Positions 36,183 through 44,757 of a stretch of DNA of 64,000 nt are shown here, piece by piece. Position 1 is the first letter of the stretch; each line of letters opens with the position of its first letter. The position numbers were made by a program, and so were the translations under genes. The stretch is from Sporobacter termitidis DSM 10068 (lineage in GTDB: Bacteria > Bacillota > Clostridia > Oscillospirales > Oscillospiraceae), in NCBI RefSeq assembly GCF_900130065.1, contig NZ_FQXV01000005.1, forward strand, positions 62,001 through 126,000, read 5' to 3'. The notes under the pieces were generated by a model. That model saw only the letters and a list, made by a program, of their open reading frames with translations. It searched no databases and was not told where the DNA came from.

Positions 36183-36211
36183 CGGGCGGCGGCAACGATG
36201 CCGCCGCCCGG
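36183..36211 (-). promoter_or_regulatory. Strong GC hairpin in the SLH operon leader
   Basis: CGGGCGGCGGCA pairs with TGCCGCCGCCCG over a few loop bases. It lies in the untranslated leader between the promoter at 36339-36367 and the switch hairpins, and may be part of the leader RNA fold. Confidence 0.5.
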
Positions 36212-36338
36212 GCTGTACCACCATAACATTGTGACAGGTGCTGCAGCTCGGAGCCAATATTGGATTTACCTGTATAAATCAAAGAATTTATATCGATAAA
36301 CCGCTTTTTTTCAGACGCGCTTGAAGCAGACCTTTTGC

Positions 36339-36367
36339 TTTATATTTTACAGCAGCACGTTCTTCAA
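36339..36367 (-). promoter_or_regulatory. Sigma-A-type promoter of the SLH/ExbB operon
   Basis: On the minus strand TTGAAG (36362-36367) and TATAAA (36339-36344) are separated by 17 bp. Transcription would start near 36332, giving a leader of about 330 nt before the phosphoesterase gene. Confidence 0.65.
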
Positions 36368-36576
36368 GCTAAACCAAACTTCATGCAAACTATTTAATAA
36401 TAAACAATCTAAACCAATACAAGAACATTTTACATGAGTTCGTGTCATTGTCAACACTCTTTCTCGCGCGAGGCGCCATTTGCCGAGCATTTATTATGAA
36501 ATTTGTCATTTTCGACACCCTGCGGCCGATAAAAGCGCCGCGGCTTATCATTTCCGCCGTTATTGGCCAGTATTTT

Positions 36577-36621
36577 GCCGGGCCCGAATCGCGCGGTAAA
36601 CGCATCGATTCGGGCCCGGCA
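36577..36621. terminator. Inverted repeat downstream of the transglycosylase gene
   Basis: TGCCGGGCCCGAATC pairs with GATTCGGGCCCGGCA over a 16-nt loop. It lies 20 nt after the transglycosylase stop. The tail on the minus strand lacks a T-run, so termination may be Rho-assisted or weak. Confidence 0.6.
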
Positions 36622-36640
36622 GGCAATTATTCTTTTTGGC

Positions 36641-37633
36641 TTATGACGCAAACCAGCCGTTGACCACGTCCAGCGCCTTGTAATACGCCTGTATATATTT
36701 CGTGGCATAACCGTACCTTTCAAATCCGCCGGTGCCCTTGTTGTAGGAGCTGAGGACGGCTTTTGTCAGATCCTCGCCGGAATAAGAATTTGAGTATCTC
36801 GCATACAGGCAGGACAGCAGATACGTCCCCCAATTCATATTCGTTTTCGGGTCGTACGGCGTATTCCCCGTTTTCAGCGTGGCGCTCAAGGACTTGTGAT
36901 GGCAGATGTTGATCTGGAACAGTCCGTAATTGTTGCCCCCGCCCAACGCGCCGGCTTTAAAGCCGCTTTCATGCCGGATAATGGCCAGCACCATCTTGTA
37001 GTCGAGATTTCTTTGCGCGCACAGGTCGTAAAGGTACTGCTGGAGCTCGGCGCTCAGCGGAACGTTCGGATTGTATATCGGCGAGGCCGTATCCGCCTGG
37101 GTCGTACCGGCCGGCGCCGTGTCAACCGGCGCAGTCGTGTCCGGCGCTGTATCTGCCGGCGGCACCGCAGCCGCCTGCGCCGTATCCGCCAGCACCGCCT
37201 CCGCCTGTACCTCTTCAGTCTGCGCCACCTCAGCCTTTACCGCCTTGACCGGCGTCGTATCAGCCGCCGTCTTTGCCGGCGCCGCTTCAGCCTGTTCCGC
37301 GGCAAATTGTGCTTCGGCGGCCTGCGCCGCTTTGAACTGCATCGCCTCAGCCCGCGTTATGTCAATGATCGTGATACAGGAATACGCGGTTTTGGGCGGC
37401 AGGGACGGTTCCGGCTCGGCGTAAACAATAGTTTCGGCCTTCAGGGCATCCGGCCTTTCGTTTTGCTCAGTTTGATATGTAGTTTCGCCTGTTTTTATTG
37501 CCGGTAGGCTGCTGACGGCAATAAAAGCCGCCATAATCACAAATAATATGGCAATCCTGCTCCTGCTGCAATGTCGGCCGATGTCCGCCGGCGGTTCGTC
37601 GTGGCTGTCTTGACGTTTTTTGAATATGTACAT
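36641..37633 (-). CDS. Lytic transglycosylase-like (SLT domain) membrane-anchored protein
   Basis: About 330 aa. I chose the ATG at 37633 behind AGGAGG rather than the one at 37723. A membrane helix lies near residues 28-48 (IAILFVIMAAFIAVSSLPAI) after a basic cytoplasmic segment. A low-complexity Ala/Thr/Pro/Glu linker (about 110-200) spans the wall. The C-terminal 120 residues are an SLT/goose-lysozyme-like domain with the catalytic glutamate in IIRHESGFKAGA, then NNYGLFQIN and AVLSSYNKGTGG. It cleaves peptidoglycan glycan strands, which may help surface protein or motor assembly; it is not in the SLH operon itself. Confidence 0.88.
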   Translation of the reverse strand: MYIFKKRQDSHDEPPADIGRHCSRSRIAILFVIMAAFIAVSSLPAIKTGETTYQTEQNERPDALKAETIVYAEPEPSLPPKTAYSCITIIDITRAEAMQFKAAQAAEAQFAAEQAEAAPAKTAADTTPVKAVKAEVAQTEEVQAEAVLADTAQAAAVPPADTAPDTTAPVDTAPAGTTQADTASPIYNPNVPLSAELQQYLYDLCAQRNLDYKMVLAIIRHESGFKAGALGGGNNYGLFQINICHHKSLSATLKTGNTPYDPKTNMNWGTYLLSCLYARYSNSYSGEDLTKAVLSSYNKGTGGFERYGYATKYIQAYYKALDVVNGWFAS

Positions 37634-37811
37634 TTCTGCCTCCTGACTAAAAGTTACAAACAGAATCACGCCCAGCAGGAATTTTACAGTTTTCCCTGTA
37701 ATATCGTATGCCTGCGCTGCCATTAAGTTACCGTTTGTAATTAATAAGGGTTGTCCCTGTTACCTAATTGTAATTTTTTCCATTCACATCCATTCTTAAA
37801 CAGGAATAAAT

Positions 37812-37850
37812 AAAAAAATCCGCAGCTCGTCATTTGAGCTGCGGATTTTT
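37812..37850. terminator. Bidirectional terminator
   Basis: ATCCGCAGCTC pairs with GAGCTGCGGAT, with A-run before and T-run after. It ends the SDR gene on the minus strand. Confidence 0.88.
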
Positions 37851-37887
37851 ATGTAGAGAAACTATTTTACCTGTTCCGGACGCGGCA

Positions 37888-38916
37888 TCATGTCTCCGGC
37901 TGAGCGGAACGGCCCACCGGGATGATCGGGTCTTTCAGATTTTTAAGGCCCGGACCAACGAGAGAGAAAATCATCGGCAGCGCCGCGTCACTGAGCCTAT
38001 CCATTTCGACGCGGCTGACCGTTTCCGGCTTGGGGAATTCCCAGTTCATGGCCTTTAAGGCCTGCTGGATGATGATGCCCGAGCCATGCAGCTCCTGGGC
38101 GTGCAGTATCGAATAGACCATCGCCGCGCCCCCGTCCTCCGGCGGGATGAAGCCCGGATAGCCGGGCATCGCCAGCGGCATGTCGGCCATGGCGTCGCCC
38201 GGCTGGCGTTTTGGCATGTCCTTGAATTTCGACGGGTCGAATCTCCCAACGCCGGCCGGGATAAACGTGAAGACCCCAATGCCGGACTGCTCCGCCGGGC
38301 CGAGCTCATTGGCCAGCGACATCATGAGAGAGGTGGCCGCCGCTTTCCCCGCGCTGTAAATGCTCGGCCCCATCGGATGATTGAACGCCGTGGCCGAATA
38401 CGTCACGACGCCGTGCCTTCTCCTGAGCATCCCCGGAACAAACTCCTTGACCGCCAGCATCACGCCCCGCGCCGAGATGGCGTAGGATTCATCCAATTCC
38501 CGGATCGTCGATCTCATGATGGTATTGTTCAGCTTCATGTTCATGGCGTTGTTCACGAGAATATCCACTTTGCCAAAGGCGCGGTAGGCCTTTTCGGCCA
38601 TGCTCTTGATATCGTGCTCCCGGGTGACATCCGTCATGACGAACATGGCCGTTCCGGGCGCCGTCTCGCTGTTGATGGCTTCCTCCGCGGCGCAGCCCGC
38701 CTCGGCGCTGATATCGCAGATAATAACCTTGCATCCCGCCCAGGCGAGACATCGGGCGATGCCGAGGCCGATATTGCTGGCGCCGCCGGTCACGACCGCG
38801 ACCTCTCCGTTCATGGCGCCTTTTTCTATGCCGGATTTATCCATTGTCAAAGGCTGCAAATCCAGTATCTTATCCATTTCTTCAGCGTTACCCCCTTTAT
38901 TCAGCTGTCTTGTCAT
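37888..38916 (-). CDS. Short-chain dehydrogenase/reductase
   Basis: 342 aa, long for a classical SDR because of a 35-residue N-terminal and a 60-residue C-terminal extension. It has the NAD(P) motif TGGASNIGLGIA, the acidic residue in ICDIS that favours NAD, the NNAM block, a serine in TYSATAFN and the catalytic YSAGK. The start is uncertain: ATG at 38916 or 38877. It is divergent from a UroD-like methyltransferase gene 114 bp away; such pairs occur in Clostridia near aromatic O-demethylation genes, but substrate is not readable here. Confidence 0.88.
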   Translation of the reverse strand: MTRQLNKGGNAEEMDKILDLQPLTMDKSGIEKGAMNGEVAVVTGGASNIGLGIARCLAWAGCKVIICDISAEAGCAAEEAINSETAPGTAMFVMTDVTREHDIKSMAEKAYRAFGKVDILVNNAMNMKLNNTIMRSTIRELDESYAISARGVMLAVKEFVPGMLRRRHGVVTYSATAFNHPMGPSIYSAGKAAATSLMMSLANELGPAEQSGIGVFTFIPAGVGRFDPSKFKDMPKRQPGDAMADMPLAMPGYPGFIPPEDGGAAMVYSILHAQELHGSGIIIQQALKAMNWEFPKPETVSRVEMDRLSDAALPMIFSLVGPGLKNLKDPIIPVGRSAQPET

Positions 38917-39030
38917 ATTTCCATTATATTCCCAATAATTGGCTAATACAATGACTTATATTGAAAAGGCCGGTGACGCTCTTTATAATGATATTATGAA
39001 AATAAACGGCAGGAAAGTGAGGTATTCGCG

Positions 39031-40092
39031 ATGAACAGACGCATCCCCTATGTGCCCGGCGAGCTGCGCGTCGTCGACACGCTGCCCGGCTTCTTTGGCG
39101 GGCCGGGGTTTCCGCTGCGCGACACCCCGGTGACGCCGCACGAAAACATGGCCGCGCTCTTCTATGACAAGCATCCGTACTGGCTGCCGCTGCCCGGCGA
39201 TTCCACCTTTATGATTCCCGCGCTCTATAACGAACGGCTGGGCCGGGGCGGGCCGGCCGGCGTCACGGACGTTTTCGGCATCGAATGGGAGTGGGTTGAA
39301 TCCGCCGGCGGCTCCATTGTGCGCCCGGGCGAGCCCCTTCTGAAAAATGCCAACGAATGGACGGACAAAATCAAAATTCCGGACATCGACATGTGGGACT
39401 GGGTGGAAGAGGCCGGGAAAACGACGTGCGACAGGCGCGTATCCACGCAGATGTCGTTTATCAACGGCTTCTGGTTTGAGCGGTTGGTGTCCTTTATGGA
39501 TTTCGCGCCCGCCGCCATGGCGCTCATCGACGACGACCAGAAGGACGCGGTAAAAGCCCTCTTTGCCGACATGACGGACCTGGCCTGCAAGCTCGTGGAT
39601 AAGTTCTGCGAATATTGGCCGGGGCTGGACGGGTTCAACATCCATGACGACTGGGCCGCGCAGCGCGCGCCGTTTTTCTCGGCAGAGGTGGCCCGCGAGC
39701 TGTTCGTGCCGTATATGAAAGCGCTGACCGACCATATCCACGCCAGGGGCCGCTACGTCACGCTGCACTCCTGCGGGCGCGGCGAAACCCGCGTCCAGTG
39801 CTTTATCGACGGCGGCTTCGACGGCTGGGACCCGCAGGCGATGAACGATACGCACAGGCTCTGGGACGAGGTCGGCGACAAAATCTGTATCTCCGTCGTG
39901 CCGGATGCGTATGACCCGGCGGCAATAAGCGAGGACGAGCAGCGGCGCCGCGGGCGCGAATTCGCCCAGCGCTTCTGCCGGCCGGGCCGGCCCGCGCAGC
40001 TGGGTTTTTACGCGGGCGCCATGCTGACAAAGGCGTTTACCGACGAAGTCTACATAGCCTCCCGCAAAATTTACAGCAGCCAAACGGATTGA
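39031..40092 (+). CDS. Uroporphyrinogen decarboxylase-family (MtaA/MtbA-like) protein
   Basis: 353 aa UroD-type TIM barrel. A zinc-site-like block HSCGRGE occurs near residue 247 and HDDWAAQRAPFFS near residue 205, as in corrinoid methyltransferase relatives; the heme-type UroD signature is absent. The N-terminal region (PGFFGGPGFPLRDTPVTPHENM) is typical of a clostridial subgroup. Likely a methyl transfer to or from a corrinoid protein, but no corrinoid protein gene is nearby. GGAAAGTGAGG lies upstream of the ATG. It diverges from the SDR gene and is the only gene of its transcript. Confidence 0.85.
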   Translation: MNRRIPYVPGELRVVDTLPGFFGGPGFPLRDTPVTPHENMAALFYDKHPYWLPLPGDSTFMIPALYNERLGRGGPAGVTDVFGIEWEWVESAGGSIVRPGEPLLKNANEWTDKIKIPDIDMWDWVEEAGKTTCDRRVSTQMSFINGFWFERLVSFMDFAPAAMALIDDDQKDAVKALFADMTDLACKLVDKFCEYWPGLDGFNIHDDWAAQRAPFFSAEVARELFVPYMKALTDHIHARGRYVTLHSCGRGETRVQCFIDGGFDGWDPQAMNDTHRLWDEVGDKICISVVPDAYDPAAISEDEQRRRGREFAQRFCRPGRPAQLGFYAGAMLTKAFTDEVYIASRKIYSSQTD

Positions 40093-40131
40093 CCGCAGAC
40101 GGCATAAGAATAACAAATAAATAAAGCCTCC

Positions 40132-40155
40132 GGCTGATCTGAGCCGGAGGCTTTA
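40132..40155. terminator. Bidirectional terminator
   Basis: AAAGCCTCCGGCT pairs with AGCCGGAGGCTTT over a 6-nt loop. It separates the convergent UroD-like and amidohydrolase genes. Confidence 0.9.
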
Positions 40156-40183
40156 ACAGTTTGCCATGGGTTCTCTCGCCGTG

Positions 40184-41566
40184 TCACCGGTTCCAAAGCG
40201 TACCGCGGCCGCGCAGCAGCTTTCCCGGCTTTACCGGTTTGAGCTCTCCGTGATCGGCGGCGAGTTCGCCGCCGACGAGGACATAGTCAATCCCGTCAGG
40301 TCTTGCCGAGGTGTCCCCGTCACAGGGCAGCTGGGCGTTATCCCTGATACGGTCCGGATCAAAAACCACGATATCGGCGTCGGCGCCTTCTTTTATTTTA
40401 CCCTTGTTTTTGAGGCCCAGCCGCCCGGCGGGCAGGGATGTGCAGCGGGCGACAGCTTCGGGCAGAGACAGCCTGTTCTGCTCCCGGACCATCGTCCTGA
40501 AGAATCTGGGGAACGTGCCCGCGTCCTGCGGGTGGCCGGGAATGGCGCCCTCGTACATAGTGCCCGCGTCGGAGGAAAGCATGACGCCGGGCCTTTCGAG
40601 GATTTCCCAGATCTCGTGCTCTTTCCCGATGAGCGCAATGGCCGTATCGTCCGGCGCGTCCGCCCTGAGCTCGTGAAATTCCTCATCGGTGAGCCTTTTC
40701 CCCCGATACTTCCCCGTGGCCGCGACGATGCTGTCGTAGCCGCAGCCCCATTTTTGCAGGCAGCCGTCGTCAAAAACGGCGCTGCCGATAGAGGTGGCAA
40801 AGCTGGTGTAAACGCCGCTGTCCACGGAGATGTCGAGGCCTTCCCGCTGCGCGTCGTCGAGCATGGCGAGCGCCTGGACCGCCATGCCGAAGCCGTACTG
40901 GTAGACGAAATGGGAGATATTCACCGCCGCGCCCGTCAGCCGTGTAATGTCGATGGCCTCCTTCAGGGCCGCAAGGCCGCGATAGCCGTCCGTCCTCGTA
41001 TGGATCGAGACAAGCTTGCCGTATCTGGCCGCCGTTCTCGCCAGGGCCAGGACCTCCTCGGCCGAGCTCCCGGGTACATATTCGAGTCCAAAGGACAGTC
41101 CCCAGGCGCCGATGTCAAACGCTTTTTCCAGCAAGGCGATCATGCCCGCGGTCTGGACCTGAGAGGCGGGCGCGTACCTGTCCGTCAGCCCGACGGCCTC
41201 GCGCAGGCTCGTATGCCCCGCCTGCTCCAGCTGATTGATGAGAAAGCCCTCCCGCTCGTATCGGCCGAAAAAATCCTCCATGGCGCCCGGCGGCGAGATG
41301 CCGCAGTTGCCGTTGTACACGGTGGTGACGCCCATGGCCGCCATATATCCGGCGCAATCGGCTTTGCCCTCCACGTGGGTGTGGATGTCGATAAAGCCCG
41401 GCGAGACGATTTTTCCGGCCGCGTCGAGGACGTGCCTTGCGCTGAGCCTTTCGCGGGTCACCGCGGCTATTTTTCCATCCCTGATGCCGAGGCTTGCCAC
41501 CGTCACGCATTTTTTCTCCGGGTCGACAACCGTCCCGTTTGTTATGACTGTATCAAAATCATGCAT
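40184..41566 (-). CDS. Amidohydrolase, D-aminoacylase/dihydroorotase-like
   Basis: 460 aa. Metal-binding HxH in GFIDIHTHVEG, further histidines in VSIHTRTDG and NISHFVYQYG, and an aspartate in SSDAGTMYEG near the C-terminal side; this layout suits N-acyl-D-amino-acid deacylases (D-aminoacylases) and related cyclic-amidohydrolases. The N-terminal DTVITNGTVVDPEKK and C-terminal GADADIVVFDPDRI blocks form the usual small beta-sandwich. It is the last gene of a potD-potB-potC transport operon, so it may act on the imported compound. Substrate not certain. Confidence 0.87.
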   Translation of the reverse strand: MHDFDTVITNGTVVDPEKKCVTVASLGIRDGKIAAVTRERLSARHVLDAAGKIVSPGFIDIHTHVEGKADCAGYMAAMGVTTVYNGNCGISPPGAMEDFFGRYEREGFLINQLEQAGHTSLREAVGLTDRYAPASQVQTAGMIALLEKAFDIGAWGLSFGLEYVPGSSAEEVLALARTAARYGKLVSIHTRTDGYRGLAALKEAIDITRLTGAAVNISHFVYQYGFGMAVQALAMLDDAQREGLDISVDSGVYTSFATSIGSAVFDDGCLQKWGCGYDSIVAATGKYRGKRLTDEEFHELRADAPDDTAIALIGKEHEIWEILERPGVMLSSDAGTMYEGAIPGHPQDAGTFPRFFRTMVREQNRLSLPEAVARCTSLPAGRLGLKNKGKIKEGADADIVVFDPDRIRDNAQLPCDGDTSARPDGIDYVLVGGELAADHGELKPVKPGKLLRGRGTLWNR

Positions 41567-41576
41567 TTTGCTTTCC

Positions 41577-42380
41577 TTATTTGTTTGATTTCATTTTCCG
41601 GAGCTGTACGCCGGTGTTGACGGCGATGATGCCGATGGTGCACAGCATGATCACCGTAAAAAGCGCGTTGACCTCCGGCGTCACGCCGGTTTTGACCATT
41701 GAGAACACCTTCATCGGGAGCGTCGTGCTCGTCGGCCCGCTGGTGAAAAAGCTGATGATGATATCGTCCAGCGACAGGCAGAACGACAGTACCGCCCCCG
41801 AGAAGACACCTGGCAGCAGAAGCGGCAGTATGATACTGACAAAGGTCCTGACCCGCCCCGCGCCCAGGTCCATCGACGCCTCCTCCAGCGATTTATCCAT
41901 GCCGGCGAGCCGCGCCCTGACCGAGATGATGACGAACGGGATGCAGAACGTGATATGCGACAGTGTGATCGTCGCGATGCCGAGCGTCATGCGGACCGCC
42001 GAGTAAACGCACAGCAGGGCGATGCCGAGGACGATTTCCGGGATGACCACGGGGATGTACAGCAGCTTGTTCAGGAGCTTTTTCCCGATAAAATCGTATT
42101 TGCTCAGTCCGACGGCGCCCAGCGTACCGATCACGGTGGAGGCCGCCGTCGACAGCACGGCGATGATCAGCGTGTTTTTCAGGGAATCCATCAGCGCCCT
42201 GTTCCGCACCATGTCGGCATACCAATGCGCCGTGACGCCTTCGAACAGGATGTTCATCTTGGAGGTGTTGAAGGAGTACACGATGACGAGGGCAATCGGG
42301 ATATAGAGGAAGAAAAAAACCAGCCCGATATAAACATTCCGCATGCGGCCGGTAAGTCTTTTTTTACTGGCGCGTCTCAT
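41577..42380 (-). CDS. potC: Polyamine-type ABC transporter permease, PotC-like
   Basis: 267 aa with six membrane helices and the EAA-like loop EASMDLGAGRVRTFVSIILPLL. N-terminal YIGLVFFFLYIPIALVIVYSFN is typical of PotC. ATGA overlap with the potB gene. It forms the membrane channel with PotB. No ATPase gene is present in this operon; the PotA at 58669-59787 may serve both systems. Confidence 0.92.
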   Translation of the reverse strand: MRRASKKRLTGRMRNVYIGLVFFFLYIPIALVIVYSFNTSKMNILFEGVTAHWYADMVRNRALMDSLKNTLIIAVLSTAASTVIGTLGAVGLSKYDFIGKKLLNKLLYIPVVIPEIVLGIALLCVYSAVRMTLGIATITLSHITFCIPFVIISVRARLAGMDKSLEEASMDLGAGRVRTFVSIILPLLLPGVFSGAVLSFCLSLDDIIISFFTSGPTSTTLPMKVFSMVKTGVTPEVNALFTVIMLCTIGIIAVNTGVQLRKMKSNK

Positions 42381-43249
42381 CGCATTCCCCCCAAATCCTC
42401 AAGATCTCCGCCGATACGCTCGTAAACCCACAGCGCCGCCAGCGTCAGGACGATCAGAAATATTGAGAGCGCGGCGCCGAAGGGCCAGTTTTTCGCCGTG
42501 ACGAACTGGTTGCGGATAAGATTGCCGATCATCATGATCTTGCTCCCGCCCAGCATGTCGGTGATGAAGAAATACCCCAGGGTCGGAATAAACACCATGA
42601 TCGCCCCGGCAAAGATGCCCGGCGCCGTCAAAGGCAGCGTGATGGTGGCAAAAGCCCGGGCGGGCTTCGCGCCCAGGTCGTTCCCCGCCTCCAGCATGGA
42701 TTTGTCCAGCTTCTCGATGGAGCTGTACAGCGGCAGGATCATAAAGGGGATAAGGGTGTATACCATCCCGACGATGACGCCGAAATTGTTGTAGATCATC
42801 TGCAGCGGCTCGTCTATGACACGCAGGCTCATGAGGAGGTTGTTGATGATGCCGTCCTTCCGCAAAAGGTTAATCCAGCTGTAAATGCGGACCAGCGAGC
42901 TCACGGTAAACGGGATCATCACCATCGAGACAAACACCGTTTTTGTAACCGCCGTCTTCTGCGCGATGAAATAGGTAAACGGGTAGGCGATCAGGATGCA
43001 AAGCGCGGTCGTCACAGCGGCCAGGAGGATGGAATTTAAAAAGATCATCAGGTACTTCGCATCGAAGATATTGGCGTAGTTCTGCAGCGTGAAGCCCAGC
43101 TCCACGCCGCCGTAAGTGCCCCTGTTCATAAAGCTGATGACGAAGATATAGGTGAAGGGGATCACGACGAATAAAATCATCCACCCCGCCACCGGACCCG
43201 TCATTGTCAGCCTGGGCACGATCGATTTGATTTTCAGTCTTGTTTTCAT
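42377..43249 (-). CDS. potB: Polyamine-type ABC transporter permease, PotB-like
   Basis: 290 aa with six helices, the SLVRIYSWINLLRKDG block of PotB (which precedes the periplasmic loop) and coupling loop EAGNDLGAKPARAFATITLPL. It pairs with the downstream potC. The gene order potD-potB-potC-amidohydrolase suggests a polyamine or polyamine-like substrate, inferred from family only. Confidence 0.92.
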   Translation of the reverse strand: MKTRLKIKSIVPRLTMTGPVAGWMILFVVIPFTYIFVISFMNRGTYGGVELGFTLQNYANIFDAKYLMIFLNSILLAAVTTALCILIAYPFTYFIAQKTAVTKTVFVSMVMIPFTVSSLVRIYSWINLLRKDGIINNLLMSLRVIDEPLQMIYNNFGVIVGMVYTLIPFMILPLYSSIEKLDKSMLEAGNDLGAKPARAFATITLPLTAPGIFAGAIMVFIPTLGYFFITDMLGGSKIMMIGNLIRNQFVTAKNWPFGAALSIFLIVLTLAALWVYERIGGDLEDLGGMR

Positions 43250-43340
43250 GGCGCCTCCCCTGAGATTGACGTTGACATTGTGTATCCGGGCGGGCCGGCT
43301 CCGGCGTTCATGTTGGGAGCAAGCCCGCCCGCTTTCCGGC

Positions 43341-44474
43341 TCAGCCCTTGAAATCGCTCCAGATGGCGTCGATTTTCACGGAGGCATCGCCGATGTCCTT
43401 CAGCGGCTGGGACTTTGCGATAACGTCGGACGGCACGTTCTTCGCCTCGTTCTTCGTATAGGAATCCGGGAGCAGCGCCACGGCGGCTTTATTGGGATTT
43501 GTATACGGGAAGACGCCGGAGATGGAGGCGCTGACCTCTGCGTCCAGAATGTAGTTGATAAACCGGTTGGCGTTGCCCGGATGCTTCGCGCCCTTGAAAA
43601 CCATCATGCCGTCGGCGCCGAAGTAAATGCCTTCCTGCGGGAAAACGCATTCGATATCGGGGTCCTGCTCCATGGCCAGGGCGGCCTCCGCGTTGTAAAT
43701 AAGGCCGATGGCGCATTCGCCGTTGAGCATCTCGGTTTTGGGGCTGGCCCCGTCGAAAACCTTGATGTTGGGCTTGAGCTTCACAAGATAGTCCCTGGCG
43801 GCGGCGAGGCCGGCGTCGCTGGTGTCGTTGATGTCGTAGCCCGAGGCCATCAGCGCCATGCCGACCACCGCCCTGGAGTCCTCGATGACGACCAGCTGAT
43901 TGGCATACGCGGGCTTGAGGAGGTCCTGATAGCTTTTGATATCGTCCTTGATCACGCTGCGGTTGACCGCGATGACGACGCCCGCGCCCATGTACGGGAC
44001 GGAATAGTCGTTGTCGGGATCATAGTCCTTGCCCAGATAGCTCGGGTCGATATTTTTGTAATTCGTCAGGAGGCTTTTGTCCAGCTTCTGGAGCATGCCC
44101 AGCTTGTTGAAGATTTCCACGTAGGTGCTGGCCGGCCCGATGAGCATGTCGTACGTCCCCTCGGCGGAGGATTTGACCTTGGCCAGCATATCGTCCGGCG
44201 TGTCATAGGTCGTCATGTTGATCCGGACGCCCGTCTCCTGCTCAAAGGAGCTGATGACGTCGTCCGGGAGATACTCGCTCCAGCAGATGACGTTGAGCTC
44301 CTTCTCCTCGGAGGACGCCGGGGCCGCGCCCGTTTCGGAGGCGTCTGCCGCGCCTTCAGAGGTTCCGGCGGGACTGGCGCCGCCGCTTCCCGTGGAGGCG
44401 CATCCCGCCAGCGTAAAGGCGGCCATGGCGGCGAGCATCAGGATTGCGAAGAGTTGCTTCAATATCTTTTTCAT
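43341..44474 (-). CDS. potD: Polyamine-type solute-binding lipoprotein, PotD-like
   Basis: About 377 aa with lipobox TLAGC. The PotD pattern is ICWSEYLPDDVISSFEQETGVRI (first beta strand), TYDTPDDMLAKVKSS, DMLIGPASTYVEIF and EVSASISGVFPYTNP near the C-terminus. I chose ATG at 44474 with AGGAG 8 nt upstream; an upstream GTG is possible. Aromatic and acidic residues suited to polyamine binding are present but cannot prove the ligand. First gene of the operon, behind a leader with a terminator hairpin. Confidence 0.9.
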   Translation of the reverse strand: MKKILKQLFAILMLAAMAAFTLAGCASTGSGGASPAGTSEGAADASETGAAPASSEEKELNVICWSEYLPDDVISSFEQETGVRINMTTYDTPDDMLAKVKSSAEGTYDMLIGPASTYVEIFNKLGMLQKLDKSLLTNYKNIDPSYLGKDYDPDNDYSVPYMGAGVVIAVNRSVIKDDIKSYQDLLKPAYANQLVVIEDSRAVVGMALMASGYDINDTSDAGLAAARDYLVKLKPNIKVFDGASPKTEMLNGECAIGLIYNAEAALAMEQDPDIECVFPQEGIYFGADGMMVFKGAKHPGNANRFINYILDAEVSASISGVFPYTNPNKAAVALLPDSYTKNEAKNVPSDVIAKSQPLKDIGDASVKIDAIWSDFKG

Positions 44475-44533
44475 TTTTTCCACTCCTTTTTCTTACAATA
44501 TCCGGCGGGCAAAGCCCGCGGAGATATCCCGGC

Positions 44534-44564
44534 AAAAAACGCGGGAGCATACGGCGATGCTCCC
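44534..44564 (-). terminator. Leader terminator upstream of potD
   Basis: On the minus strand GGGAGCAT pairs with ATGCTCCC, followed by GCGTTTTTT. It lies 60 nt before the potD start, together with a CGGGC/GCCCG stem closer to the gene, so it could be an attenuator. It could also just be a second terminator for the upstream LuxR gene. Confidence 0.6.
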
Positions 44565-44610
44565 TTGCAGCAAAACGGCTCTCACTTCAGATCCGTCCGA
44601 TATAAACAAA

Positions 44611-44649
44611 CGAGGAAGCATTTCCGCCCTCGGGCTGAATGCTTCCTCG
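44611..44649. terminator. Terminator after the LuxR-family gene
   Basis: CGAGGAAGCATT pairs with AATGCTTCCTCG. The minus-strand tail is TTTGTTTATAT; the plus-strand tail is TGTTTTTTT. Confidence 0.8.
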
Positions 44650-44757
44650 CATGTGTTTTTTTAGATTAAAACGAGTTTACTCCGTCCCCTGCGCTTTTTC
44701 AATGCACCGTTGTACCCATCTTTTTGCTTCAATATGAGTATTCAGGTATACCGCAGG

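Noticed and set aside
36450-36640. Small open frames in the gap after the transglycosylase gene
   Set aside because: Short, no ribosome site, and the sequence holds a terminator-like palindrome.
38983-40116. Minus-strand open frame opposite the UroD-like gene
   Set aside because: His/Arg/Val-rich shadow; the plus-strand UroD frame has clear motifs and a ribosome site.
40166-41620. Plus-strand frame opposite the amidohydrolase
   Set aside because: No domain pattern; the minus strand has HTHVEG and other metal motifs.
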